DNA of 64,000 nt, from positions 62,001-126,000 of the forward strand of contig NZ_JABBXH010000007.1 of NCBI RefSeq assembly GCF_012932965.1, given 5' to 3'. Origin of the DNA: Thalassotalea algicola. Lineage in GTDB: Bacteria; Pseudomonadota; Gammaproteobacteria; Enterobacterales; Alteromonadaceae. The notes beneath the pieces are model-generated. The model saw only the letters and a program-made list of their open reading frames with translations, was not told where the DNA came from and did no database searches. A program made the position numbers and the translations under genes. Positions within the stretch are counted from its first letter, which is position 1. Each line of letters begins with the position of its first letter. Below, in pieces: positions 9,085 through 18,840 of the stretch.

Positions 9085-9288
9085 ATGGCGGCTAAGAAAA
9101 GCTTTCCGCTACGAATTAATCCTGACATATTGGCAGCAACACAACGTTGGGCTGATGATGAACTGCGCAGCGTTAATGCTCAAATTGAATATTTACTTCG
9201 CCAAGCGTTGCTAAAAGAAGGCAGAATTAAATTAGTTCAACAGGTAACAACGGTTGTTGAGTCAACAGATGCAAAGAAAAAAGAGTGA
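9085..9288 (+). CDS. Arc-like ribbon-helix-helix DNA-binding protein
   Basis: The 67-residue protein has an N-terminal ribbon ([15 protein letters not shown]) and two helices ([25 protein letters not shown]) typical of Arc/MetJ-type ribbon-helix-helix repressors. The phrase [14 protein letters not shown] is the family hallmark. It starts after AGGAGAAAAT and is 18 bp downstream of the SPFH gene, with which it is probably co-transcribed. It may autoregulate the operon through the palindrome at 8185-8205, but that is inference. Its stop codon is inside the terminator stem. Confidence 0.83.
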   Translation: MAAKKSFPLRINPDILAATQRWADDELRSVNAQIEYLLRQALLKEGRIKLVQQVTTVVESTDAKKKE

Positions 9289-9307
9289 GCTTAGCTCACT
9301 CTTTTTA
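9277..9307. terminator. Bidirectional terminator between the RHH gene and astB
   Basis: AAAAAGAGTGAGC (9278-9290) pairs perfectly with GCTCACTCTTTTT (9294-9306) around a TTA loop. There is a T run on both strands, so it serves both convergent genes. Confidence 0.88.
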
Positions 9308-9326
9308 TTTGAAGCCGTTTAAACAA

Positions 9327-10664
9327 TTAGTTTTGTTGGAATCGGTAAACTGAGCCTAAGTTTAATATTTGAGTTAGTTCATCTAACGCGGTGCGGGATT
9401 CGCTAACTAAATTAGGATCACGTAAATCATTCAGTGTTAATTGTTCACGATAATGTTTGTCAACCCAGTTATTAAGCACAGAAAATTTATTATCATCTAA
9501 CAAACAATGTTGATTTACCGCATTCAACTCTGTTTCATTTACTGCTACACGCAAACGTAAGCAAGCGGGCCCGCCACCATTTTTCATGCTTTCATTTACG
9601 TCATAATACTTCACATGTTTAATCGGTGTATTTAGGGTCACAAGCTCATCTAAATATGCTTTCACTGAAGCGTTTTCATAACAATGCATCGGCGCAATAA
9701 TTGCCATTTCTCCGTTAGGGAGTGTGATAATTTGCGTATTAAACAAATAGGTGTTTACGCAATCTTCTACTGAAACTTGCGAGGTTTTCACTTCGACAAA
9801 ATGTACATCACAGCTCATTTTATCGCTCACATCAGCAAGGAAGGTCTCGGTATTTAAAAACGCTTGTTCGTGAAAGAACAATACGTTCTGGTTACCTACC
9901 GCAATTACATCGTTATGAAATACACCTTGATCAATAACATCAGGGTTTTGCTGCACATAAATTGTTTGCGAATTCTCGAGGCCATGTAAACGTGCTACTG
10001 CCCTGCTCGCTTCAATAGTTTGTCTGGCAGGAAATTTTGCTGGCATTGGCATATTTCGATTAAATGCATAACGGCCATAAGTAAAGATCTCAATCCCCTG
10101 TTCACCGTAGCGGTTACATAAACGCGTATGATTTGCGGCACCTTCGTCACCAAAGTGCTCGTTATCAGGTAAATGCTGGTGATGAACGAAATGTGCTTCG
10201 TTATTAAAGGTCGCTTTTAAAATATTGCCTGTCGTCTCAGGCTCTAGTGAACGGTGAAACTTATTAGTCAAATTAGCTGGGGTAAAATGAACCTTTTGGT
10301 CGCTAGTATCTGCAGAAGGCGATACTGTTGCTGCATTTGCAGTCCACATACTCGATGCCGAACAACAGGCAGACAATAACGTTGGCGCTTGTTTAAATGC
10401 AGTTTCCAGTACATTGGCATCGGTTCCTGAGAATCCAAGTCGACGTAGCGCAGCCATATCAGGTCTTTCCTGAGGAGCTAAAACCCCTTGTGTCATACCC
10501 ATATCATGTAGCGCTTTCATTTTGGCTAAACCTTGTTTAGCTGCTTGTTTCGGATTTGAAACATCATTCGCGTTATTGAGCGAAGCAACATTCCCTTCAG
10601 ATAAACCTGCATAGTTATGAGTTGGGCCAACTAATCCATCAAAATTAACTTCTGTACTTTTCAT
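9327..10664 (-). CDS. astB: N-succinylarginine dihydrolase
   Basis: The 445-residue protein has the normal AstB length. The start [20 protein letters not shown] and the motifs [40 protein letters not shown] and [18 protein letters not shown] are characteristic. The catalytic Cys lies in [12 protein letters not shown] near the C-terminus, with the acid/base residues upstream. The enzyme removes two ammonia and CO2 from N2-succinylarginine in the arginine succinyltransferase (AST) degradation pathway. The other ast genes are not in this window, so astB is detached from the rest of the pathway here. Confidence 0.95.
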   Translation of the reverse strand: MKSTEVNFDGLVGPTHNYAGLSEGNVASLNNANDVSNPKQAAKQGLAKMKALHDMGMTQGVLAPQERPDMAALRRLGFSGTDANVLETAFKQAPTLLSACCSASSMWTANAATVSPSADTSDQKVHFTPANLTNKFHRSLEPETTGNILKATFNNEAHFVHHQHLPDNEHFGDEGAANHTRLCNRYGEQGIEIFTYGRYAFNRNMPMPAKFPARQTIEASRAVARLHGLENSQTIYVQQNPDVIDQGVFHNDVIAVGNQNVLFFHEQAFLNTETFLADVSDKMSCDVHFVEVKTSQVSVEDCVNTYLFNTQIITLPNGEMAIIAPMHCYENASVKAYLDELVTLNTPIKHVKYYDVNESMKNGGGPACLRLRVAVNETELNAVNQHCLLDDNKFSVLNNWVDKHYREQLTLNDLRDPNLVSESRTALDELTQILNLGSVYRFQQN

Positions 10665-10936
10665 TTTAATTACCTAGTAAAATCATACTGCTAGTCTATC
10701 AAATCTAGTTAGTCGATTAATGACAATTGACGTTAATTTCATAGCTCTAATCAATAAATTTTCCATATTCAAATGTTAAAAAATCGTAAACCACTAAATT
10801 AATTATAATTTTTAATAAAAAAATTGTAATTTCTCGTCTGAGTGGACTAGGATTTAATTATAAATTCTTAACGCTTTTGTAAAATCAAAAGCTGGTTATA
10901 AACACTTCGAACTCTGTTAAATTTAAAGGGCGTTAC

Positions 10937-12049
10937 GTGGTAGCGATTAGGCATTTCGTTAAAATTTTAATGATAAATTTCATCGTCTTTAGTGTCTGCG
11001 CACAAGACAATGTCGTTAAAATTGGTATGTCAGCTCCTTTCTCCGGACCTACTCAGGAATTGGGAAAACAGATAAGGCAAGGTGCAAACGCTTACTTTCA
11101 ACGCTATAACAAATCTGAGCACGGCATGCGATTGCCAATTCAATTATTAAGTTTAGATGATGGTTACGAACCAAGCAGAACAATCACCAACACTCGCCAA
11201 TTTATAAACCAAGATAAAGTTTTTAGTTTGTTTAGCTATGTCGGCACGCCTACAACTGAAGCTATAATGCCAATGTTGCAACGCCACAATATGCTGTACT
11301 TTTCTCCGTTTACCGGCGCAGAATTTCTTAGGACGCCGTTAGTTCCTCAAATTTACAATATTAGGGGGAGTTACTATCAAGAAGCTGAATTAATCGTTAA
11401 TCACTTTGTTAAAGAACATGCTATTAAAAAGGTTGTATTGTTTATACAAGCAGATGCGTTTGGTATAGCAGCAAGTAAAGGCTACATCAATTCATTACAA
11501 CGCCGTTGGATAACCGATATCGTCCAAGTTCGTTATAAAAGAAATTCTTCTAACGTACATAATGCAATTAAAAGCATTATAAAGGAAAAGCCTGACGTTA
11601 TTCTAAGTGTCGGCACGTATAAACCGATTTCTTCATTAATTAATCAGCTTCGAGAGCAAGGCATTCAGACACCTGTAGCCATGGTCTCTTTTGCCGGGGC
11701 AAAGGCGCTTAAGGCGAGTTTAACTAACTTCGAGAATGTCTATATTTCTACAGTAATGCCTAATCCTGAGCGATCTCAAATTAGCATTATTCAACAATAT
11801 AGGCGAGACATGGCGGGTAAAGCACTAAGCCATGAGTCGTTAGAAGGTTACATAAATGCAGCGCTTTTCACTCAAGTATTGCATAAGGCTAAAAAACCAC
11901 TAACGAAAGAGAGTTTTAAGTACGCCGCAGAAAACAATAAGTTCGATGTTGGTGGAATTCATGTAAATTATAACGCTAGTAATCATTCAGCACACCTACC
12001 TCCGGTGCTAAACAAAGTCACAAAAAAAGCGCTAATCGAACTCGATTAG
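10937..12049 (+). CDS. Periplasmic binding protein, Leu/Ile/Val type (Peripla_BP_6), orphan
   Basis: The 370-residue protein starts at GTG and has a signal peptide (hydrophobic stretch to about residue 22, cleavage near VCAQ). The mature part begins VVKIGMSAPFSGPTQELGKQ, the standard opening of branched-chain amino acid/amide binding proteins. It continues with QGANAYFQRYN, LLSLDDGYEPSRT, FSYVGTPTTEAIMPML and ESLEGYINAALF. No permease or ATPase genes follow, so it may deliver ligand to a sensor or to an unlinked transporter. It contains no membrane segment or signalling domain of its own. The ligand is not predictable. Confidence 0.82.
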   Translation: MVAIRHFVKILMINFIVFSVCAQDNVVKIGMSAPFSGPTQELGKQIRQGANAYFQRYNKSEHGMRLPIQLLSLDDGYEPSRTITNTRQFINQDKVFSLFSYVGTPTTEAIMPMLQRHNMLYFSPFTGAEFLRTPLVPQIYNIRGSYYQEAELIVNHFVKEHAIKKVVLFIQADAFGIAASKGYINSLQRRWITDIVQVRYKRNSSNVHNAIKSIIKEKPDVILSVGTYKPISSLINQLREQGIQTPVAMVSFAGAKALKASLTNFENVYISTVMPNPERSQISIIQQYRRDMAGKALSHESLEGYINAALFTQVLHKAKKPLTKESFKYAAENNKFDVGGIHVNYNASNHSAHLPPVLNKVTKKALIELD

Positions 12050-12054
12050 CGCTT
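12021..12054 (-). terminator. Terminator for the minus-strand PhnA-like gene
   Basis: A perfect 12-bp stem (12028-12039 and 12042-12053, arms AGCGCTAATCGA/TCGATTAGCGCT) with a two-base loop is followed on the minus strand by TTTTTTT. It overlaps the last codons of the convergent binding-protein gene, whose own side has only a weak T tract. Confidence 0.75.
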
Positions 12055-12083
12055 GAATTTAATTCTGCAATCTTGAACTGATT

Positions 12084-12656
12084 CTAATTTGACTTTTTAC
12101 AGTACGCAGCAATGATAACAATTCGTGTGCCGTTGACTTTGCCTTCAATATGAAGCGGATTTTCAGTTAACGATATTCCTCTAACCATTGTCCCCTGTTT
12201 TGCGGTAAAGTTTGCCCCTTTCACCACAAGATCCTTCGCTAAAGAAACATTATCACCTGCTTGTAACTGATTGCCATTAAAGTCTAATGTTGGTTCTGCA
12301 TCTTGTGTCATTGCAATAACTCGTTCGGCCCATGATTTAACGTCGTCTTCTAAATAAATCATATCTAAGGCATCTTGTGCCCAGCTTTCACTTGATAAAC
12401 GTTCAAGCATCACATATGAAATAACTTGCACTGCTGGTTCTTGATTCCACATGCTGTCATTTAAGCAGCGCCAGTGGTTAACATCCATACCAACTTCTTT
12501 TTCAATTTGATTGTGACACGTTGAACAAATAAGAATGGCTTTATTCGCACTTCCATCATTTTCTGGCGGTAATGGATATATAGTTAACCCTTCAGATGTA
12601 CCACACAGCTCACAGCTATTATTGCTGCGCTCTCTTAACACTTGCTCAACAGACAT
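12084..12656 (-). CDS. PhnA/YjdM-type zinc-ribbon protein
   Basis: The 190-residue protein has an N-terminal zinc ribbon made of CELC (about residue 15) and CSTC (about 44). The C-terminal PhnA domain runs from TLDFNGNQLQAGDNVSLAKD through VVKGANFTAKQGTMVRGI to NGTRIVIIAAYCKK. The PhnA/YjdM family was once linked to phosphonate use, but its molecular role is unclear. The middle part (about 60-120) is a family-specific helical segment. It is a single gene ending in its own terminator. Confidence 0.85.
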   Translation of the reverse strand: MSVEQVLRERSNNSCELCGTSEGLTIYPLPPENDGSANKAILICSTCHNQIEKEVGMDVNHWRCLNDSMWNQEPAVQVISYVMLERLSSESWAQDALDMIYLEDDVKSWAERVIAMTQDAEPTLDFNGNQLQAGDNVSLAKDLVVKGANFTAKQGTMVRGISLTENPLHIEGKVNGTRIVIIAAYCKKSN

Positions 12657-12849
12657 GCTTCAAACACTACTCAAGATAAAATTGGCGCCATTATGCCCGC
12701 TTTTAACCTCAACGTGTAGAAAAAGCTTTGGTGGTTCACAGCAATTTATAGCCAATCAATTCTTTAATTTACCTTTGAAATAATCTCGGTCAACTATAAT
12801 TAATTGTGCACTAGCGATTTCTATTTTGATTAAAGGTGAGGTAATAGAC

Positions 12850-14487
12850 ATGTTTTCACTAAGAGCTATCACGATAAAAACAAGAATGATGTTCATAATT
12901 ACCATCGTATTTATCGGGTTGTTATTGCTAACCTCCTTTTCTCTAATGAATGAGAAGCAAGCTCTGTATGAGCAGCAGCAAGAGAAAGTTCAAAAAATTG
13001 TCGAAGGAGCTAAAAGCATAGTTAGCTACTATTACAGCTTAGCGCAATCAGGCCAGATAACTGACCAAGAAGCGAAAAATCGAGCCATTGCCATACTAGA
13101 AAATTATCGTTATGACGGGAAAAATTATGTTTGGATAAACGATAGTGTACCCAATATGATTATGCACCCATTTAAACCTGCTCTAAACGGCAAGCCAATA
13201 GGCCAAGTAAAAGACCCTGACGGTGTTCCATTATTTGTTGAAATGGTCAATGTAGTTAAGAAAAGTAGCAAAGGCTTTGTTGCTTATAAATGGCCAAAAC
13301 CAGGAGCTGAAGATCCAGTAGATAAAGTTTCATATGTGGAATTATTCTCGCCATGGCAATGGATAATAGGTACAGGCGCATATGTAGATAATGTTGATGA
13401 GATTTTCGCTCGTCAACGCAACTTTATGTTGCTAATTTCCGCAGTAATTCTCGCCATACTAATATTTGCCATAAATATCATTAGTAAAAGTATCATCAAC
13501 CCTGCTCGTCAAGCTTATGGTCTTATGACGGATATTGCCGAAGGTGAAGGTGATTTAACTAAGCATCTCTCAGCTCATGGCAAAGACGCCATAGCTCGTT
13601 TAGGGCGCTCATTTAACTTATTTGTTGATAAAATGCGAAGCTCGTTATCGGAAGTATCAATTAGCGCCCAACAAACTCGAGACAATGCAGAACTGTTGGC
13701 CGAGACAAGCGAATCAAACAAACATTTTATCCAAAACCAAAGTGACAATACCACGCAAGTAGCAGCCGCCATGGAACAAATGACGACAAACATAAAAGAA
13801 GTCAGCAATCACGCCGAAGCGGCCGAGCAAGCAGCAATAGACGCACAACAGCACACAACATCAGGTAAAAAAGTCGTTCACGAAACCATAGAGCAAATAG
13901 AAGGGTTATCACAAGATATAGATACCGTAAGTGACACAATTACTGAATTAGCTAATGAGTCTCAAAATATTGGGGCAGTATTAGACGTTATTCGCAGTAT
14001 TGCAGATCAAACTAACCTTTTGGCTTTAAATGCAGCTATTGAGGCTGCTCGAGCCGGTGAACAAGGTCGCGGGTTTGCTGTAGTTGCAGATGAAGTTAGA
14101 ACACTAGCAAGCAGAACTGGTCAAAGTACAGATGAGATTCAAGCTATGATTCAAAAGCTCCAACACGGCACTAAACAAGCAGTTGATGCAGTTAGCAACA
14201 GTCAAGAAACCTCACGTAAAACTGTTGAAATTGCCGCGAGTGCCAATGCTTCACTAACGACAATTAATGATTTAGTGATGGAAATCTCTAATATGAATTC
14301 ACAAATAGCCCGGGCGACTGAGCAACAAACTCAAGCAGCAAGTGAAGTAAACTTAAGAATATCTGAGCTTGCAGATATGACAGGAGAAGCATTAGCAATG
14401 ACCGAAAGCCTGTCACTGGCAAGCGTAGAGTTAAAGCAAAGTAGCGACGAGATGAGTAATGTCGTCGACAGGTTTAAACTCAGTTAA
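12850..14487 (+). CDS. Methyl-accepting chemotaxis protein with a single-Cache (sCache_2) sensor
   Basis: I start at ATG 12850, preceded at eight bases by GGTGAGG, rather than at the in-frame TTG at 12826, which is upstream of that site. This gives 545 residues. The order is an N-terminal membrane segment (about 8-33), a periplasmic sCache_2 domain ([45 protein letters not shown]), a second membrane segment (about 190-210), a HAMP linker and a long cytoplasmic coiled coil. The signalling hairpin has [20 protein letters not shown] and [15 protein letters not shown]. There is no C-terminal CheR-docking pentapeptide. sCache_2 domains often bind small carboxylates, but the ligand here is unknown. 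Confidence 0.94.
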   Translation: MFSLRAITIKTRMMFIITIVFIGLLLLTSFSLMNEKQALYEQQQEKVQKIVEGAKSIVSYYYSLAQSGQITDQEAKNRAIAILENYRYDGKNYVWINDSVPNMIMHPFKPALNGKPIGQVKDPDGVPLFVEMVNVVKKSSKGFVAYKWPKPGAEDPVDKVSYVELFSPWQWIIGTGAYVDNVDEIFARQRNFMLLISAVILAILIFAINIISKSIINPARQAYGLMTDIAEGEGDLTKHLSAHGKDAIARLGRSFNLFVDKMRSSLSEVSISAQQTRDNAELLAETSESNKHFIQNQSDNTTQVAAAMEQMTTNIKEVSNHAEAAEQAAIDAQQHTTSGKKVVHETIEQIEGLSQDIDTVSDTITELANESQNIGAVLDVIRSIADQTNLLALNAAIEAARAGEQGRGFAVVADEVRTLASRTGQSTDEIQAMIQKLQHGTKQAVDAVSNSQETSRKTVEIAASANASLTTINDLVMEISNMNSQIARATEQQTQAASEVNLRISELADMTGEALAMTESLSLASVELKQSSDEMSNVVDRFKLS

Positions 14488-14534
14488 ATTACGCTAGGTA
14501 TAACTTAAAACCAGCAATACTTCAGACGAGGCAA

Positions 14535-15050
14535 TTAGGCCGATATATTTAATACGTCACCTTTTTGGTAGTACTTTTCGTGATAGGCTTGCATTTGTTT
14601 TGACTGTTCGCGTTCATGAAGTAATAACTCTTGAATATCCAAAGGTGCTTTACCTTTATATTTAAGCTTAAGTACATCACTTTTAAATGACAAAGCTTCT
14701 TGCTGAATATCAAGGTAAGCTAATGTGGCGGTCTCGTGTTTATCCGAAGTGAATTGTTCATGTCCATTATCTACATCTCCAACATATGCCTCAAACATAG
14801 CTTTCTGGTGTTGATTTTTCGCCATCGTCAGATCAAGCTGCCAAGCTTTGTCTAACTGTTGCTTAAACTCTTCTTGCTTTGCGTTAACACCGTCTTCGAC
14901 ACCAATTATAAATGAGCGTTGCTGTTCTGGTGTTAAGTTTTCATAAAGCTCTTTATGGTCTGGAAGTTCTGGTACTGACTGAATGCTAGGTCGCTCACTT
15001 CTATAGTAAAGTGAAGAGTAACCTGATTGTGTAGGGTTTATATTTGTCAT
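14535..15050 (-). CDS. Hypothetical hydrophilic helical protein
   Basis: I do not recognise the 171-residue product. It has no signal peptide or membrane segment. The N-terminus is rich in Ser, Tyr and Pro; from about residue 35 it is helical, acidic and rich in Gln, Glu and Lys (LTPEQQRSFIIGVEDGVNAK). It could be a short coiled-coil protein. The start is well supported: AGGAGG lies seven bases upstream of the ATG. It stands alone between the chemoreceptor and the symporter, convergent with the former, and I see no terminator for it. Confidence 0.7.
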   Translation of the reverse strand: MTNINPTQSGYSSLYYRSERPSIQSVPELPDHKELYENLTPEQQRSFIIGVEDGVNAKQEEFKQQLDKAWQLDLTMAKNQHQKAMFEAYVGDVDNGHEQFTSDKHETATLAYLDIQQEALSFKSDVLKLKYKGKAPLDIQELLLHEREQSKQMQAYHEKYYQKGDVLNISA

Positions 15051-15138
15051 AACAGCCTCCTAATTAGATGCTGTTAGTGTAATGTTAAACTCCTGACTAC
15101 TTTGTAATCAATTGTAGTTATATCGAAACAGTTTGATC

Positions 15139-15166
15139 AAAAAAGGCGGTTGAAAACCGCCTTTTA
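15139..15166 (-). terminator. Terminator of the DAACS symporter gene
   Basis: AAAAGGCGGTT (15141-15151) pairs with AACCGCCTTTT (15155-15165) around a three-base loop. On the minus strand it is followed by TTTTTT, 18 bp past the symporter stop. Confidence 0.88.
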
Positions 15167-15183
15167 ACTATTAGAGTAACACG

Positions 15184-16365
15184 CTAGCTTTCTGCCGCTT
15201 GTTTAGTTTCTGGAGCTTCTTGCTCATCAGCAAACTTATCAACCCATAATGCGATAGCGCCATCACCAGTCACATTACATGCTGTACCAAAACTATCTTG
15301 AGCTAGGTATAAAGCGATCATTAGTGCTAATGCTGCATCGGTAAAGCCTAACATACTGGCAAGTAAACCTAATGCAGACATTACTGCGCCACCAGGGGCA
15401 CCAGGTGCAGCAATCATTGTAACGCCTAACATCAAGATAAAACCAATCATGCCACCTAAACCTGGTAGCGCTAATTCTGGGGTTAGTAACATTACCGCGC
15501 TAGCACAAGTAACAATAGTAATTGTCGAACCACTCAGGTGGATTGATGCACACAAAGGTACGGTAAAGTTAGCAATAGAATCGCTCACTTTATTTTCTTT
15601 AGTTGCACGTAAAGATACAGGGATTGTCGCGGCACTCGACATGGTACCTAACGCAGTAAAGTAAGCAGGTAACATATTTTTAAGTAAAGCGGCTGGTGAT
15701 TTACCCATTGCGGCTGCACTGCCAACATACAATACGGTGATCCACACCCAATGCATAATAATAGCCAATACTAAGACCACGCCAAAGGTTTTTAATGTTG
15801 AGAAGACTGTGCCATCTACCGTCATTTCTGCAAAAACACCTGCGATATAAAACGGTAACGCTGGAATAATCACTTTACTTAATAGCACTTCAATAATGTC
15901 ACGAGCTTCGTTTACGCCTTTGCGCAAGCCTTCTGCATTAATAGCACTTATACCGATACCTAAAATAAAGGCTAATGCTAAAGCGGTCATTACTTCAAAC
16001 ATTGGAGGAATTGAAATATCGATAAAACCTTTTAGTTTCTCTCCTTCAACAGCCGCTTCAAGTACATTGCCACCAACTAAGCTTGGCAGTACATTACTTG
16101 CAACTATAAACGCTAGCGTACCAGCCACTATTGTCGAACCATATGCAAGCCCTACAGTTTTGCCTAACAAAGAGCCCGAGCCTTGAGGCAACGAGGCTAT
16201 ACCGCTAGCAATATAGAACAAAATAATTAATGGGATGGTAAACTTAATGAGTTGTCCCACTAAAGTCTGTATTGTAAATAAAAGCTGGATAAGAAAGTCA
16301 GGCGCATAAAGGCCCAACACCATACCAGCAACAATACCGGCGATAAGTTTAAGAACTAGATTCAT
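15184..16365 (-). CDS. Dicarboxylate/amino acid:cation symporter (DAACS/SLC1 family)
   Basis: The 393-residue inner-membrane protein has about eight hydrophobic segments and the two re-entrant hairpin motifs of the family. The Ser-rich first hairpin is ALGTMSSAATIPVSLRAT. The second hairpin region is MIAAPGAPGGAVMSALG, and the following helix carries DSFGTACNVTGDGAIALWV, where the Asp and Asn residues bind substrate and sodium. It should import an acidic or small neutral amino acid, or a C4-dicarboxylate, with Na+ or H+. The exact substrate cannot be told from the motifs. The start ATG follows GGAG. It is a single-gene unit with its own terminator. Confidence 0.9.
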   Translation of the reverse strand: MNLVLKLIAGIVAGMVLGLYAPDFLIQLLFTIQTLVGQLIKFTIPLIILFYIASGIASLPQGSGSLLGKTVGLAYGSTIVAGTLAFIVASNVLPSLVGGNVLEAAVEGEKLKGFIDISIPPMFEVMTALALAFILGIGISAINAEGLRKGVNEARDIIEVLLSKVIIPALPFYIAGVFAEMTVDGTVFSTLKTFGVVLVLAIIMHWVWITVLYVGSAAAMGKSPAALLKNMLPAYFTALGTMSSAATIPVSLRATKENKVSDSIANFTVPLCASIHLSGSTITIVTCASAVMLLTPELALPGLGGMIGFILMLGVTMIAAPGAPGGAVMSALGLLASMLGFTDAALALMIALYLAQDSFGTACNVTGDGAIALWVDKFADEQEAPETKQAAES

Positions 16366-16432
16366 GAATGCTCCACTGTGTGAATTTTCGTTATTATTAT
16401 TGTGTGTCGTGTTGTTCGCTATTCTAACGCGA

Positions 16433-17794
16433 TTATTGCGGTGCTAGCCAGCGTACATAAATTTGATTACTCCGTTCACCTGCCAAAAAGCCTTTACAGA
16501 CAAATTGCCCTAGTGCTGTTACAAGACATTCATTTTGATACAAAAACGGGATCCTTTTTCTTTGCCAAGGTGGTAGTTTTAATTCTTGTAATACTTTCTT
16601 TAACGGACGTGAGTGTTGGCGATAGTCAGGTTCAACAATTGGGTTACTATGAGAAAAGCGCAAGCTTAAGTTACTCACATCAGCACCAAGTGAAATTACC
16701 GTCACGTCCTTTTCGTTTTGCTGCATACACTCAGCAGAAAAGATAAGGGAGCCGAGATTGTCAGGCAACAACACAGAAAAGTCGTTTATTGATAATCTCT
16801 GACAATCTATCGTAACTTCATAATCTTTCAAGTCTTTATAATCTGGCGTTAAAAATATATTGCCGTTATAGCGTCTTGCGACTAATTGCCCGAGTTTAAT
16901 TTCTGGTGTTTTGTCATGTTGTGCGGCTAATTGGCTAAATAGTTCATCTAATTGTGCTTGTGATGGCATCAACTTATTCAACTGCCCTATCGCATATCGA
17001 ATGACATTGTTAAAACGTGCACGGCTTAACGATAACAACTCTTCTAAACAAAGTATTTGTGATGACTGAGCAACTTTTTCAAAATCTAGTGAAGCAATTT
17101 CATCAGCTAGTTGCTGGTTTTCTCGGCAATGTGCAGCACTACGCACGACTGTTTGGTTAAAGCCCTGCCAGCGCTTATTTAATAAAGGTAAAACGTCAAT
17201 GCGTAGAAAGTTTCTATCATAACGACTATCACTATTTGACTCGTCTTCAATCCATGCAAGCTGGTGATTAGTTGCATAGCTTTCAATTTCTTTGCGAGAA
17301 TTTGATAATAAAGGGCGAATTAGTTGGTGCTTACCTAAATTTGCTTCTTGTGCCATAGCAGACAAGCCTTTAACGCCCGCGCCGCGTTTTAAAGCCAGTA
17401 AAAAAGTTTCTGTTTGATCGTCTAAATGATGCCCAGTAAGAATAATAGCAGGCTCACTAAATAAAGACGTCAACACGTTGTAACGCGCATCCCTAGCTAG
17501 TGCTTCAATACTCTCTGAATTATTAGTATCGAGCTCAACAGCTACTACTTCTATCTCAAATCCAAATTGAGAACATTGTTGCTTTGCGAATTCTTGCCAC
17601 TGTTCGGCATTTTCACTTAATCCGTGATTTACATGACAAACTTTTATTTGAGGAAAAGGTGTTAGCTGCGATTTCAATTGATAGAGCAGATGCAATAATA
17701 CTTGTGAATCTACGCCACCGCTATAAGCCACAACAAGGGGTGTAGTTATGTGTGAGTTAAGAAGGTTTGTAAGATATTGCTGAGCAAGTTTCAT
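16433..17794 (-). CDS. tilS: tRNA(Ile)-lysidine synthase
   Basis: The 453-residue protein has the P-loop PP-ATPase motif YSGGVDSQVLLHLL at about 25, then CHVNHGLSENAEQW, GHHLDDQTETFLLALKRGAG and RPLL...RKEIE, the TilS catalytic core. A substrate-binding domain and a C-terminal TilS domain (LPPWQRKRIPFLYQNECLV) follow. It converts C34 of the AUA-reading tRNA-Ile to lysidine, an essential step that prevents AUA/AUG confusion. The start ATG directly abuts the T run of the accA terminator and no Shine-Dalgarno sequence is visible, so how it is translated is unclear. It ends the conserved rpsB-tilS gene block. Confidence 0.95.
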   Translation of the reverse strand: MKLAQQYLTNLLNSHITTPLVVAYSGGVDSQVLLHLLYQLKSQLTPFPQIKVCHVNHGLSENAEQWQEFAKQQCSQFGFEIEVVAVELDTNNSESIEALARDARYNVLTSLFSEPAIILTGHHLDDQTETFLLALKRGAGVKGLSAMAQEANLGKHQLIRPLLSNSRKEIESYATNHQLAWIEDESNSDSRYDRNFLRIDVLPLLNKRWQGFNQTVVRSAAHCRENQQLADEIASLDFEKVAQSSQILCLEELLSLSRARFNNVIRYAIGQLNKLMPSQAQLDELFSQLAAQHDKTPEIKLGQLVARRYNGNIFLTPDYKDLKDYEVTIDCQRLSINDFSVLLPDNLGSLIFSAECMQQNEKDVTVISLGADVSNLSLRFSHSNPIVEPDYRQHSRPLKKVLQELKLPPWQRKRIPFLYQNECLVTALGQFVCKGFLAGERSNQIYVRWLAPQ

Positions 17795-17818
17795 AAAAAA
17801 GCGGCCTTTAGGCCGCCC
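17795..17818 (-). terminator. accA terminator abutting the tilS start codon
   Basis: On the minus strand GCGGCC-TAAA-GGCCGC is followed by TTTTTT and then directly by the ATG of tilS. The stem is strong. Transcription of tilS by read-through, or from a promoter inside accA, would be needed. Confidence 0.8.
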
Positions 17819-17830
17819 TTATTGAGTAAA

Positions 17831-18787
17831 TTAACAGTAACCGTACGACATTAAACGATCGTAACGTTTTTCAATTAATTCCTCTTTTGATAAGCCTTCT
17901 AAAGACGCTAAATCAGATTTTATTGCTTGCTTAAGCAAGGCAGACATTTCATCCATATCGCGATGCGCACCACCTAAAGGCTCTTCGATAATATTATCAA
18001 TTAACTCAAGCTCTTTAATACGGTTTGCCGTAATACCCATAGCTTCGGCAGCTGTCGACGCTTTTTCTGCAGTTTTCCATAAAATTGATGCACAACCTTC
18101 AGGAGAAATTACTGAATAAGTTGAGTACTTAAGCATGTTAACGCGATCGCCAACACCAATAGCTAATGCACCACCTGAGCCACCTTCACCAATTACTGTA
18201 CAAACAATTGGTACAGTTAAACGTGACATAACTTTTAAGTTACGTGCTATCGCCTCACTTTGACCACGCTCTTCAGCACCTACACCAGGGTATGCACCTG
18301 GAGTATCAATAAATGTAATAATTGGCATTTTGAAACGCTCAGCCATTTCCATTAAGCGTAACGCTTTACGGTAACCTTCTGGACGTGGCATACCAAAATT
18401 ACGCTTAACCTTTTCTGACGTTGAGCGACCTTTTTGGTGACCAATGATCATCACTGGCTTACCATCTAAACGAGCTGTACCGCCTACAATAGCTTTATCA
18501 TCAGCGTAAGCTCTGTCACCTGCCAACTCATCAAACTCAGTAAAGATCCGGCTAAGGTAATCGTGAGTGTATGGGCGTTGAGGGTGGCGAGCAACGCGAG
18601 CTGTTTGCCATGGATCCAAATCGGCATAAATTTTTTGCGTTAATTCTTTATTTTTTTCACGCAATTGCCCGATTTGCTCTTCCAAATCTAAGTTAAGCTC
18701 CTGGCCATTGTTAACCAGCTGTAATTCTTCAATTTTGGCTTCTAACTCAGCAATTGGCTGTTCGAAGTCTAAAAAGTTTAATGACAT
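17831..18787 (-). CDS. accA: Acetyl-CoA carboxylase carboxyltransferase subunit alpha
   Basis: The 318-residue protein matches AccA in length and motifs: the N-terminal helical arm ([20 protein letters not shown]), [52 protein letters not shown] and [15 protein letters not shown], which form the crotonase-like carboxybiotin/acetyl-CoA site. With AccD it transfers CO2 from biotin to acetyl-CoA to make malonyl-CoA, the first step of fatty acid synthesis. It lies 53 bp downstream of dnaE, as in many gammaproteobacteria, and ends in a strong terminator. Confidence 0.97.
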   Translation of the reverse strand: MSLNFLDFEQPIAELEAKIEELQLVNNGQELNLDLEEQIGQLREKNKELTQKIYADLDPWQTARVARHPQRPYTHDYLSRIFTEFDELAGDRAYADDKAIVGGTARLDGKPVMIIGHQKGRSTSEKVKRNFGMPRPEGYRKALRLMEMAERFKMPIITFIDTPGAYPGVGAEERGQSEAIARNLKVMSRLTVPIVCTVIGEGGSGGALAIGVGDRVNMLKYSTYSVISPEGCASILWKTAEKASTAAEAMGITANRIKELELIDNIIEEPLGGAHRDMDEMSALLKQAIKSDLASLEGLSKEELIEKRYDRLMSYGYC

Positions 18788-18840
18788 ATTTGTTTGTCTA
18801 CCTAACCTGTCCGTAAATCAGTGTATTCCACTAATTTTTG

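Noticed and set aside
16402-16746. A 114-codon plus-strand frame at the end of tilS
   Set aside because: It lies antisense to the TilS C-terminal domain and resembles no protein I know.
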